From the NCBI GenBank assembly GCA_020310875.1, contig CM035415.1:196447932-196511931 (forward strand): DNA of 64,000 bases. The letters run 5' to 3'. Below, in pieces: positions 21,701-30,600 of this stretch. The DNA is from Ceratopteris richardii (lineage: Eukaryota > Streptophyta > Polypodiopsida > Polypodiales > Pteridaceae). The notes beneath the pieces are model-generated. The model searched no databases. It worked only from the letters and a program-made list of their open reading frames with translations, and had not been told where the DNA came from. Position numbers and translations under genes: made by a program. Positions within the stretch are counted from its first letter, which is position 1, and each line of letters starts with the position of its first letter.

Positions 21701-23075
21701 GTTGTTGGCTTTGCTGAGCGTCACTCCAATGGACATGTCTACCGTCTGTAGACTTTCTTCTTCTCCGTGAGGATGTGCCCTGCTCCTCTGCCTCTGAATA
21801 AAACTCCACATCAGAGAATTGTGTGCTTTGTAGGAATGCTTCGAAATCCTGGGGGTCCAGTCCTTCAGCCTCTCCAGTGGCAGCAAACTCGAATTCAGGT
21901 GTAACCGGAGGAGCCGATGGGGTGGGTTGTGTCGTAGTGTCAGATTCCGACCTGGGTATCCTAATGGTAAAAGGAGGTACAGTGCCCTCTCTTAATGGTG
22001 ATGCCTCAGGAGTAGTCAGGACTTCCCTTGTCTGGACACACGGAATCGCGCCCCTCATGCGCTTGGACTGATGTGTGGATGTCTTGAGCCTTTTAAACAT
22101 TTGTAATTGTGCCCAAGTTAAGGCACGCTCAATGGGGACATCATATGCCAAGCATCGGTAAATGATGCGTGTGAGTGCACAGCATCCGTTCACCACTAAT
22201 TTCCTAGAAGCCCGTTTGTTCGCTTCATACAACTGATCTATAATCCACACTGGTAGCTTAATAGGTAGCGCACCTGCTTCCGCCAAGTAGAGAGCAAACC
22301 AGATCTTCTTGTGTGGTTGCGTGAATCGGTCTTGACCGGGGAAGGCGAAATGTTGCATGCACATACGGAGAGGGATGGACACATTTGGGGTGAGGGCTGC
22401 CATGTCTTTCAGCTTCACTACTTTCCTGTCCTTCATGTTGTTGGGAACGAGAGCATCCTTTTCTGAGGGTACATGCGTGCCATGCATCTTTAAAGCATCA
22501 CTCACTAGCTCCACAGTAAGTTCAAACCTTTTCAACTCGTTGTTGCCCAGCAATGAGGGGAGAACAAATGATCCGGGTTGGTCCTTATCTTCATGAGCTT
22601 GTAATGTAGAGACCAGATAGTAACATCGGAGGAGGTCGGGTTTAGGTAGTGGGGCTTCAAAATATTCCGCCAACCCTGCTCGCTGCCATATGATCTGGAG
22701 GTCTTCGGTGTTCTGTAAAGTCTCGAACTCCTTGGAGAAAAATTGGAAACGCACCCATGATCTGTCATACTCGCATTTAGACTCCCAGATATACTTAGCC
22801 TCTCCTAATGGACCGGGCATGCCATTGAACCAATGAGAGTTGGCATGGACTCTTTCCGTGATTCCTGTAGGTGGGTCTGGCACCGGGAGTTGCTGAAGGT
22901 GTTGCATCTCCACTGGTCGTTCAGTCGGGGGCACGTCCACAGGTAGGCTATCCACATCAATCCCTGCAGTGAGTATCCCTACTTGTGAGCCCGAACCTGT
23001 CGCTTCTGCCATTTCTCTTCTTGCTTTCTGATTCTGTGAGAATATAGAATCATGTGTTAACATCGTAATGGACAA
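18762..23075 (-). CDS. G2 3' ORF: large coiled-coil protein with a conserved C-terminal domain
   Basis: An uninterrupted frame of 1437 codons, or 1416 if translation starts at MAEATGSGSQVG (23012). Residues about 80-345 form a globular domain rich in Trp, Leu and Cys. A Ser/Pro/Glu-rich stretch with an RRRRK cluster follows. Residues about 590-850 are Pro/Thr-rich low complexity. Residues about 860-1070 are a heptad coiled coil (QLQQQNARLQEHSATLQLRL). Residues about 1120-1437 are a domain with NPCYGPVPRRRSW, EWLNYPYIAPP and FWEYHSEIFA that recurs in G0. No signal peptide or membrane helix is obvious. It takes the place of the env-like gene of Athila-type elements. A good splice acceptor lies just upstream of the inner start. 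The function is unknown; a structural or nucleic-acid-binding role is only a guess. Confidence 0.85.
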   Translation of the reverse strand: MSITMLTHDSIFSQNQKARREMAEATGSGSQVGILTAGIDVDSLPVDVPPTERPVEMQHLQQLPVPDPPTGITERVHANSHWFNGMPGPLGEAKYIWESKCEYDRSWVRFQFFSKEFETLQNTEDLQIIWQRAGLAEYFEAPLPKPDLLRCYYLVSTLQAHEDKDQPGSFVLPSLLGNNELKRFELTVELVSDALKMHGTHVPSEKDALVPNNMKDRKVVKLKDMAALTPNVSIPLRMCMQHFAFPGQDRFTQPHKKIWFALYLAEAGALPIKLPVWIIDQLYEANKRASRKLVVNGCCALTRIIYRCLAYDVPIERALTWAQLQMFKRLKTSTHQSKRMRGAIPCVQTREVLTTPEASPLREGTVPPFTIRIPRSESDTTTQPTPSAPPVTPEFEFAATGEAEGLDPQDFEAFLQSTQFSDVEFYSEAEEQGTSSRRRRKSTDGRHVHWSDAQQSQQHGHPEEEEAYEEETTEAPAYTAELRRLYQIMERVRSQQLLTEQSSIVLMTQLLEEAGVDSEYREGLLLMAETYGVVEAVRTAIQRPSVQYDPRRFQTRPRSGKNIQIPVTVAEEPTTTPTSQTASQQHPATHEESTEPLPPTPPPSPPGTETVEIPSTTQPTDPTFIFRTPISSATLFSTTDNPTFEANPITTQPTETLPEPALGQPSPMPSATGHPDPRSTFMGFPTTMPPFPPSSNLRPQPPISLSPFLQSLQDIFARAFQPGPQPFPVFSAPHPTSHLFTTSTHTPPTIPVYMAGPTLTPTPEGMDISPPTAPPPTVSPPPIPPPPISPTHTTFVDTSFTVSLPQFPSHASSTVNTPHSSIGNALDTMLACISNLRTDYIQLQQQNARLQEHSATLQLRLAVLEEENARLHTQFQTLQDAHILEVQLQNVDQEVVQVVESHLRTQLERNSKLQRNMALLKRHLAAAQEENRRLQIQNQENLEAAIESTPGAPISPSKFQAVTPDNIKIILEDYAMLLEAHDKLSEELGQLKQEHQQGPTAAPPTTPSAASLLSDAEAIKDLQNQVTELQTRLLQYERPSSPPEAPTDEEVVQIPVEQTFDEEYDPQPFPGGQQTEEAQDTFEAPRPPWLRQVEEIGTSHEERTVVQNQAMRVIEETVLQSDYFKNLSSRRLILSSELQYRPYYIILADYNAEIQRVTGQIPTFATQFQPEDLPPEVRKGKIRQPIWRQKLLETYPEMLRTWNNAPLHLLYNPCYGPVPRRRSWKAFNIKVQNNAQCKEWLNYPYIAPPQGPPSVAYMMGTIRHWMPRLKPMQDVAAQMMLKILDMMQVVLKTFRNAAAPQVRLPGFSNGNYDLVYDMSTTPSIRVAYAWHARIKYLPACYKQTFEEMFRSGFWEYHSEIFAPKPTHLLQLFACEQAMYSEYYTTPQPETPGAINWEALEADLARGLRIGEHELATNVIQYYIDHPREQRSVRGDRR
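23034..23043 (-). promoter_or_regulatory. Candidate 3' splice site before the G2 3' ORF
   Basis: The minus strand reads TATATTCTCACAG, then AATCAGAAAGC, then the ATG of MAEATGSG 22 bases into the exon. This would let a spliced subgenomic RNA express the 3' ORF, as proposed for Athila-type env-like genes. No donor has been assigned. Confidence 0.4.
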
Positions 23076-23224
23076 AATAAATCCGTTATTGTCCCCGTTA
23101 CAACATTAACATGAGGTAGATGGTGAGTTAGTGGTTAGTAAGTGCACGAAGACAGTGAGTGTAGTTAACGTTTGTGTATTCCTAGGAGACTAATGCCGTT
23201 AGTAAGTGGGGTGAATTTACAAAT

Positions 23225-23866
23225 CTAATCGGGGGGTTTATTACAAATCTTAGACTGCCAAATGCAGTGGATGGGCTTTGCTTTCGGTTTCGTAGAGACT
23301 CCAGAGAGCTGTGTCGGTGTCGCCGTTTGGGAATGGGGCCTTTTAGGGACCCACTTATAAGTGATTACATGCATGCTCATGGGTCTTGGTGTGTTCCTAA
23401 GTGTTGAGCACGAGGGAATTCTGGTTGTACTCGTAGATGGGTTACGCTGCATAGGTTGTGGCCTTGGCGTAGCCCCTTGTGCCCTCAAGCAAGCCTTAGG
23501 CACCCAAATTTGTCTTGATTGTGGGCTTGCTTTCATCGACTTCTTGGGCACCCAAATAGATTTTACTTTAGCAGAAGAATGTCTGAAAGACTTCTTATTA
23601 GCGTCGTGTTGTTGGTTACTAATAAGAGGCTTTGCCCGCGTAATTGACGGTGGTGCACCCGGTCGTTCGCCTTTCCGCACCCACACCTGGATTATTTTCT
23701 GGGACATTCTGCTGTGCAGGTATTTTTGATCTCGGACATAGGTAGTACTCTGCTTCTTCTGCTTGTGATCCGCCTTTGGTTGCTGCCTCCTTCTGGCCTT
23801 TGGAAAAGAAGGGAGTTCCGTTGCATCCCTGACTCCTTTTTTGCAAATATCATTCCTCTGCAACAC
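23225..23866 (-). CDS. G2 small ORF: WVPK-repeat basic protein
   Basis: 213 codons between pol and the 3' ORF. The motif [IV]WV[PR]K recurs: QVWVRKGERPG, SIWVPKKSM, QIWVPKACLRA, YKWVPKRPHS and a partial CIWQSK at the end. The spacing is 20-70 residues. The protein is strongly basic (Lys, Arg) with Ser/Thr/Pro/Gln linkers and few acidic residues, which suits RNA or DNA binding. It is separated from the pol stop by about 155 bases. Similar VWVPK repeats are known in other plant retroelement proteins, but I know of no assigned function. It could also be part of a larger spliced product. Confidence 0.6.
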   Translation of the reverse strand: MLQRNDICKKGVRDATELPSFPKARRRQQPKADHKQKKQSTTYVRDQKYLHSRMSQKIIQVWVRKGERPGAPPSITRAKPLISNQQHDANKKSFRHSSAKVKSIWVPKKSMKASPQSRQIWVPKACLRAQGATPRPQPMQRNPSTSTTRIPSCSTLRNTPRPMSMHVITYKWVPKRPHSQTATPTQLSGVSTKPKAKPIHCIWQSKICNKPPD

Positions 23867-24022
23867 AGGGTTTTGAACAAGAACAGCATGGTCATCTTCA
23901 TGTGTACCCCTGGAAGGACCAGGAGTCTGTGCCTTGTCTAATTCTACTGTAACTCGACTATGATTGACCCAAACCTGGAGAAGTCCACTTCTTAGGTTTA
24001 AGTTAATTGCTTGGTCATAGAT

Positions 24023-27000
24023 CTAATCTTGACCCAAGACTAGAGGTTCAGTGAGATCCTCATCTTGACACACCAGTACTTTAACTGTCATTGCCTCATC
24101 ATGAATGTAAAGGGGAAGTTCCGCCTCGCCCATGCAAGGGGTTTCCACTCCTCCCAATCCTATAAGATATGCTTCCACAGGATTGACAGTCAATTGTAAT
24201 TCTTGGCAGTAAGACAATTTAACAGCGCTAGTGGCAGCACCTGAGTCAATCAAGGCTCTTACGGTCCTTGCACTCTTTCCTTGTCCTATATCTATGGTTA
24301 TGAAAGGACGTCTATCAATTATCCTATGCGAGCTTGTTCCTGCAACTTCACACATGGCCATAGGAAATCCTTGGTCTGCATAGTCATTCGCTCCAGGCTG
24401 ATCTCTACCTTGCCTTCGTAATTTCATCCTTCTGATGCGTTCTAAAGCCTCTGCTTGAGCCTCTTCTCGAATGCGCTTTTCTTCCTCTTTGCGTTTCTTA
24501 GCAGTGTTGAGTCGGCTGAGCATTTCCTCCGTGAGTGGTTCCTGATACAACTTGACTCTACAACCGCTAATATAGTTTGGGAGAACATCACCCTCTAACG
24601 TGGCTAGTTGTACTGCTCCGCTCGTGGAGATCCTATTGATGATCATAGGTCCGTAGCCTCTCTTTTCTAGCTTCCTCGCGTGTTGTTTGAGTGTATAGAC
24701 TAGGACTAGATCTCCTGCTTTCAAGCCTTTATCCTTCACATGGGCATCGAAATATGCCTTCTGTCTCTTCTTGGCGGCATATATTCCTGCAGCGGCTCTT
24801 AGTCTTGTTTCCCCTAATCGTTCAAGGTCAAAGATCCTAGAGGAGAGCTCATGACCCGTCCATTCGTGCTCTTGTGCTACTCTCAATGTAGGGATTAGGA
24901 AGTCCAAGGGTAGCACAGCGTTTTGGCCGAATACCATCTGAAAGGGGGTGGCTTGGAGTACCGTTTTGTAGGCAACTCGGTATGCCCAAACAGCATGGTG
25001 TAGCTGTTTGTCCCAATCAGAGCGTTTAGTGTTCACTAACTTCGTCAGTACATTGCATAGAATCTTATTAGTGCTCTCAGCTTGTCCATTAGCTTGAGGG
25101 TGATAAGGGGCAGACTTCTTGTGTATTACCAAGAATTCTTGGAGTAGATTTTCAATCACTTCGTTCAAGAAATGAGTGCCTCTATCACTTACAAGCTCTA
25201 TAGGTAGCCCGTATCTGGTGAATACATTCTCAAACAAGAATTTGGCAGTTGTTTGAGCATCGTTCTTGGTCGTAGCTTTTACCTCTACCCACTTGGTGAG
25301 ATAATCTGTTGCCACAATGATGTATTCCGCATGAGAACCCTTAGCTGGGGGGTTAATAGGACCTAAGAAGTCTATTCCCCACTTAGAGAATGCACGTCCA
25401 CCCATCATAGGTTTCAGTGGCATCTCATCTTTGCGTATAGGATACTGAGTTCTTTGACAGACATCACACCGTTTCACATAGGTATGTGCATCCATGTGAA
25501 GGGTAGGCCACCAGAAGCCCGCAAACAATATTGCCTTGATCACCCGATCTGGTCCAAAGTGTCCTCCTGCTACACCTTGGTGAGCAGTCTCCAAGATTTT
25601 GAGATATTCACTTTCATGGACACATAACCTCAGGTAACCATCTTTACCGCGCTTATATAGATAATCACCTATGAGTGAATAATCCAGGGCTTCTTGTTCT
25701 AAACTCCTTTTCCTAGCCAGAGTCATGTCTGGAGGGAATGTGTTTGTCCTCAGGAATGATACTAGTGGTTCGCTCCAATCTGGCGCAATGGATACTTGAT
25801 AGAGAGTGGCATGTTCCACCGGTGGTTTAGTGCAACAGATTGGGCATTCCTTGCACAACTTTTGGACATCCGCTTCCATAGTTGGCCAATGCACTCCGAA
25901 TCTTTTTAGAGTCTGCAACGTTCGTTGCTTTGAATGGTGTTGCTCTAACGCACCTACATGTGCTAATTGCAACCATTTAGCGTACTCATCCTCTTCTACG
26001 CAACAAGCCAAGATCCCTTGATCTGTGTGCTTGTACATGCTTCCTGCCATGATGTGGTATTTTTGGGCTTTTACAACCTCTCTGTTCCGTGTGTTTACCA
26101 CAGGATGGTTAGGCCCGTATGTCAATACTGGTACCAATGGCTTGGCCCACTGCGGCACCACTTCCAAATTAAACAAGTAAGCATCAGGAAGGTCATCTGA
26201 CACTCCTTGTGGGGCTTCTCCCGATGTGAGCCTAGAGAGATGATCGGCTCTCAAATGAGTCCTACCTTTCCTTACCACAACCTCAAAATCGTATTCCATT
26301 AGCAAGAGAAACCATCTCACTAATCTTCCTGTATTGCATGGCTTGTTTACGAGATATAACAATGCCTGATGGTCAGTAAAAAATTTAAACTTATTTGCAA
26401 GCAAATAGTGCCTAAATTTCTTGACTGCATATACCATGCCTAATCCTTCGCGCTCTGTAGTGGTGTAATTCTGTTCAGCCGCATTCAATTGTCTGCTGGC
26501 ATAGGCAATTGGAAGATCCATATTACCTTCACCAGTAGGTTGTGCAAGCACACATCCAATAGCATAATTGGATGCATCCACATGAACATGGAATGGCTTA
26601 TTCCAATCTGGTGTGGTCAAGATTGGTGCTGAACACAATCTCCGTTTAAGTTCCTGGAAGGAATTCTCACGTTCATCCGTCCACTCAAAGTTAGTCAGAA
26701 GTTCGTACATGGGCTTTGCAATGACAGCATACATGTGTATAAATCGTCGATAATAACCACAATGCCCCATGAAAGCTTGTACTTCCTTGACATTCTTTGG
26801 CCTAGGTAGCTCCGCTATGGCTCTCACTTTTTCTTCGTCAGTAGATATGCCATTCTTTGACACTATATGTCCTAGGATCTTGCCTTGCCTGACCATAAAA
26901 ACACACTTTTCGGGGTTCAGGCAGACTTGATATTCTCTACATTTGTCAAAGATTTGTTTGAGTTCAGGAATATGGGTTTGCCTAACCTTGGAATGAGCAC

Positions 27001-27661
27001 AGAGATCGTCAACGTAGACTTCTAAACTCTTCCTCAGGAACTCCTTAAACACATGGCACATCAGCCTCTGGAAGGTGGCTGGTGCATTGGTAAGCCCAAA
27101 TGGCATTACTCTAAAAGCAAAAATGCCCCATTCTGTGGCAAAAGCTGTCTTATGCTGATCCTCTGGAGCTATGGCTACTTGATTGTAGCCAGAAAATCCA
27201 TCAAGGAAGCTGTACACTTCCTTGCCTGCCACTCTTTCTAAGAGATGTTCTGTGATGGGAAGCGGATAGTTATCTCGAATCGTGGCGGCATTAACCTTTT
27301 TCAAGTTAATGCACACACGCAGCTTGCCATTCTTCTTGGGCACCACTACGATGGGGGATACCCATTCAGTGTGCTCAATTTCATAGATAAATCCAGCTTC
27401 GACCAGTCTATCTATCTCCTCCTTGATCTTAGCAGCGTAATTATCATTATATGTATAAGGCTTTTGCTTCGAGGGTTTAGCATCTGAGGTCATGGGAATA
27501 GTGTGTGAGCATATGTCTGGGTCAACCCCTTTCAAATCCTTGTAACTCCAAGCGAATACATCTCTGTATTCTCTTAGCAAGGCAATCAATTCATGCTCTT
27601 CTTCTTCTGTCAAGTCATGGCCTATATACGTGCATCTCTCCTCTCCTTCTTCTATGGCCAC
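24023..27661 (-). CDS. G2 Pol: RT, RNase H, integrase with two zinc modules, C-terminal retropepsin-like domain
   Basis: About 1212 codons. RT: VVVPKKNGKLRVCI (about residue 105), FLDGFSGYNQ, and catalytic YVDD (about 214). RNase H: FHVHVDASNYAIG (about 360) and the DHQALLYL region. An HHCC module follows at about 565-611 (LAHVGALEQHH to CKECPICC). The normal integrase HHCC comes second at about 690-736 (AHQGVAGGHF to CDVCQR). The core has WGIDFLGPI, VSDRGTHF and ANGQAESTNK (D, D, E present), then a GYGPMII tail. After integrase come about 70 charged residues and a retropepsin-like domain (ALIDSGAATSAV at about 1135, ending LVLGQD). The listed start is a GTG in the -1 frame against gag, so Pol is probably made as a Gag-Pol fusion by frameshifting. 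Confidence 0.92.
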   Translation of the reverse strand: MAIEEGEERCTYIGHDLTEEEEHELIALLREYRDVFAWSYKDLKGVDPDICSHTIPMTSDAKPSKQKPYTYNDNYAAKIKEEIDRLVEAGFIYEIEHTEWVSPIVVVPKKNGKLRVCINLKKVNAATIRDNYPLPITEHLLERVAGKEVYSFLDGFSGYNQVAIAPEDQHKTAFATEWGIFAFRVMPFGLTNAPATFQRLMCHVFKEFLRKSLEVYVDDLCAHSKVRQTHIPELKQIFDKCREYQVCLNPEKCVFMVRQGKILGHIVSKNGISTDEEKVRAIAELPRPKNVKEVQAFMGHCGYYRRFIHMYAVIAKPMYELLTNFEWTDERENSFQELKRRLCSAPILTTPDWNKPFHVHVDASNYAIGCVLAQPTGEGNMDLPIAYASRQLNAAEQNYTTTEREGLGMVYAVKKFRHYLLANKFKFFTDHQALLYLVNKPCNTGRLVRWFLLLMEYDFEVVVRKGRTHLRADHLSRLTSGEAPQGVSDDLPDAYLFNLEVVPQWAKPLVPVLTYGPNHPVVNTRNREVVKAQKYHIMAGSMYKHTDQGILACCVEEDEYAKWLQLAHVGALEQHHSKQRTLQTLKRFGVHWPTMEADVQKLCKECPICCTKPPVEHATLYQVSIAPDWSEPLVSFLRTNTFPPDMTLARKRSLEQEALDYSLIGDYLYKRGKDGYLRLCVHESEYLKILETAHQGVAGGHFGPDRVIKAILFAGFWWPTLHMDAHTYVKRCDVCQRTQYPIRKDEMPLKPMMGGRAFSKWGIDFLGPINPPAKGSHAEYIIVATDYLTKWVEVKATTKNDAQTTAKFLFENVFTRYGLPIELVSDRGTHFLNEVIENLLQEFLVIHKKSAPYHPQANGQAESTNKILCNVLTKLVNTKRSDWDKQLHHAVWAYRVAYKTVLQATPFQMVFGQNAVLPLDFLIPTLRVAQEHEWTGHELSSRIFDLERLGETRLRAAAGIYAAKKRQKAYFDAHVKDKGLKAGDLVLVYTLKQHARKLEKRGYGPMIINRISTSGAVQLATLEGDVLPNYISGCRVKLYQEPLTEEMLSRLNTAKKRKEEEKRIREEAQAEALERIRRMKLRRQGRDQPGANDYADQGFPMAMCEVAGTSSHRIIDRRPFITIDIGQGKSARTVRALIDSGAATSAVKLSYCQELQLTVNPVEAYLIGLGGVETPCMGEAELPLYIHDEAMTVKVLVCQDEDLTEPLVLGQD

Positions 27662-27690
27662 TACTATTTTCTTAGTAGTTTCTTTGTTAT
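27659..27690 (-). promoter_or_regulatory. Gag/Pol overlap with possible -1 frameshift site
   Basis: Gag ends AGA AAA TAG TAG. The pol frame is offset by -1 and stays open back through the last eight or more gag codons. A run A-AAA precedes the stop, so a Lys tRNA on AAA can slip back one base and re-pair with AAA, continuing ATA GTA GTG GCC into Pol. This is inferred from frame geometry; no pseudoknot was modelled. Confidence 0.5.
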
Positions 27691-30600
27691 CATAGGCCTC
27701 TCCTGATTGTGCCTCTCGTTAGGCATTCTTATCATGACTCTCCTGTCATCTATCTCATACTTCTTAAAATTTTCGGGGACCTCAAACAAAGATTCTTCCT
27801 CTTCTGGTGAGGCTTCTCTCTTTTTTCGTTTCTTTCCTTCTTCCTTCGGGGTCACATGTGTTGTTAATCTTACATTAGTTGTAACCTCTCCATGCCTCTG
27901 GGGTTGAAATTCTACTTCATGGAAGTATTCTTCATCTGATGCAAATGGTGGGTCCATAATGATTGACTCTAGATCGGAGTCACTTGCATCCTCAAATGCA
28001 TCAGGGCTAGGTTCGCATTCTTCTAGAACTGCCTCTCCCATGATTGGCTCTATGGAGAAGACTGAAATATCATAACCATCCTCATCACAGTGAGGTGTCC
28101 ATTGTTCTTCGTTGATGGCTACGTCCATTGTTGCTAAGATTTCTGCCCAACCGTGAGGTTCAAAGTCTTCGTCTGGAAAAACTACAGGTGCATAGGCTGG
28201 GTCTTGGATTGATCTATGGGTTTCTTTCGCACCTACCTCTCTGGCTTTCTCTCTCTTCTCTTCTTCTACTGCTACCTTGCACATCCATAAGTGAGTGTCT
28301 TCATGCATCCATGAGGATCCAGATTCTAGGGAATGCACAGATTCCGTATCATCTTTGGCTCTATGGATGGGATTCCACTGGATAGGAGGGACATCTCTAT
28401 GAGAATAGTCCTTGAGATTGACTTTGGTTGTAACGCCCAAGTGTTGCAAATACAAGGAGTTGGTTCCCCAATCCTGTACCACTTGCAACTGTCGCATAAA
28501 TGGTCTTCCTAAAATCATCTCATAAGCATGATTTTTGCTGAAGTCACATATAGCAAAGCTATGCTCAAACTCAACACCACAAGTGGTGAGAGTTATCCCT
28601 TCCAGCAATCCTAAGGGTCTCTCAATATGACCATCGGCCATCTGCAATTTCATTCTTGTTGGCCTGAGTGCTGGCTTGCCCCAACGCTTCCAAAGGGAAG
28701 TAGTGGCAATTGCAACTCCTGCACCTGAGTCTAAAATCGCTTTGGTGGTGTACTCCTGGTAGGTGATGGGAAGGTAGGTGTTCCCTTCTTCACCTTCACA
28801 CATATCCCCTATCTTATCCAAGGGAATTTCCGGTACTGTCCTATGGGATCCTACCCGGGAACGAGGTTTTGCTATTTCTGGTACTTGTTTGGCTACATGT
28901 TTCCGCGCGTTTGGTCTATCCTCAGGCAGCTCTTCCAAAGTGAGATCGCGTTGCACCTTGGTGTTCGTTACTACCTCCGTGTTCCTCGGTATGACTGAGT
29001 CGTCGTTCCTTACCATGACTGTGGGCGCTCTCATACATGTGGACTTTGCTTCCCATGGGCCTGTGAAGTGGGGTAGCTCTTGTATGGAATTAGACTCAAA
29101 GTCCAATCTCTCGAGAGATTGAATACTCTCATGTTCCCCGTAAATAGATGGGATGTCTTGTGGGAATTGGTCGTGTGCATCGTCCACAAGTTCAAAAGGA
29201 GGGGCGACCTCGCTTTCGTTATCCCATTTGTCTTCTTGAATCTCTCGTAGGAAGTCTGGTGCAAACCGATTCATAGAAGAAGAAGTGTCTGGCTCCGTAG
29301 AATTGGGCGCATAAGCAACCTGTGAAGGAGGGCTGATTCTATTGTTGACTCTCTCCTCGTTCTCGCAAATGGCTGGAGCACAAGCTTCTTGGGGAGGATT
29401 ACTTATTCTATTACTTTTCCGAACAGGCTCACACATCCCCTGAGAAGGAATGTAGGCAACCTGTGGAGGTACTTGAGCTTTCGAGGGAGGCTCATCTGCC
29501 TTTTGGGGGGGAAGATAAGCTTCTTGAGGAGGCCCATGGGCTTCCTGAAGAGGCTGGCTTACCCGTTCTCTTGCCCTTTCCTTTCTTTGAGGGGTAGGTT
29601 CCTTTTCTGGCTGTGCTATTGGCCTCTCTATTCTTTCTAAGGAGGGGAAGTTGTCCGGTTTAGGGGCATTGGCCACATACACTTCTGATTGGGAATGATT
29701 CCTGTTTTTGCTTGCTTTTTCTTGGTCTTGATTTTTTTCTTCCTTGTCAGATCTTGCAATTATCCTCTCTAACTTCTCTAGGAATCCATCCAAGTGTAAT
29801 TGCGTTTTGGCTGAGCCTGAGTAATTGAAAAGGCGACTGGCTTCAAACATAGTCTGAGCCAATGCGACCATTTTCGCGCATAGTTTGGTTCTTTCTATCT
29901 CTAGGTCAGCTCTAGGATAGCACTTGTCATGATCCGTGACGTTTGGCCCTTCTTGGATTCTGGCCTGATATGCCTTAAGCATCATGTCTATGTCTTCGGG
30001 AGTGGGATCAGCTAATACTGATCCTGTTTGGGGTGGTGGGTGGGTTGCGTGGGCTGTCTTAGAGGGTGAAGGGATGGAGGGTGATAGGGATGGTAGCGGT
30101 GGGAATGTGTGAGAGTGCGGTTGAGACGTGATCTCTATGATTTTAGCCTTGGTTTCTCGTAGACTTTCCTCAAGTTCACTCATCTTCTTTGCCCATTGCC
30201 TTTTCATGCGTTCGCGGCTATCTTTCCAAGCTCTTGTTCTCTTTTTATTTTGGCTCTCAGTATCGCTAGCATCTAGGCTCTTTTCTTGGCCTACCCCTTG
30301 GTTTTGCTGCAATGCCTGAGCCCTAGTGACTACCTGTACTGGTGCAGTGGAAGTGACGCTTCCTGAGGAGTCTACCACTAACCCAACAACGTTGATAGGG
30401 GTGATTTTTGGCATGCTATTGGGGTTCTTTGGGCAATCTCGTAAGAGATGCTCTTTTCCGCAATCTTGGCAGAAGCCTTGGATCGTCACCGACTGGGTTT
30501 GCGTAGGTGGAGGCAAGTGACAATCGCGAATGAGGTGATCTCCTTGGCATCTGTAGCACGGTCCTCTAGGAAATGGTGGTCGTACTTGCCTAGGTTGAGG

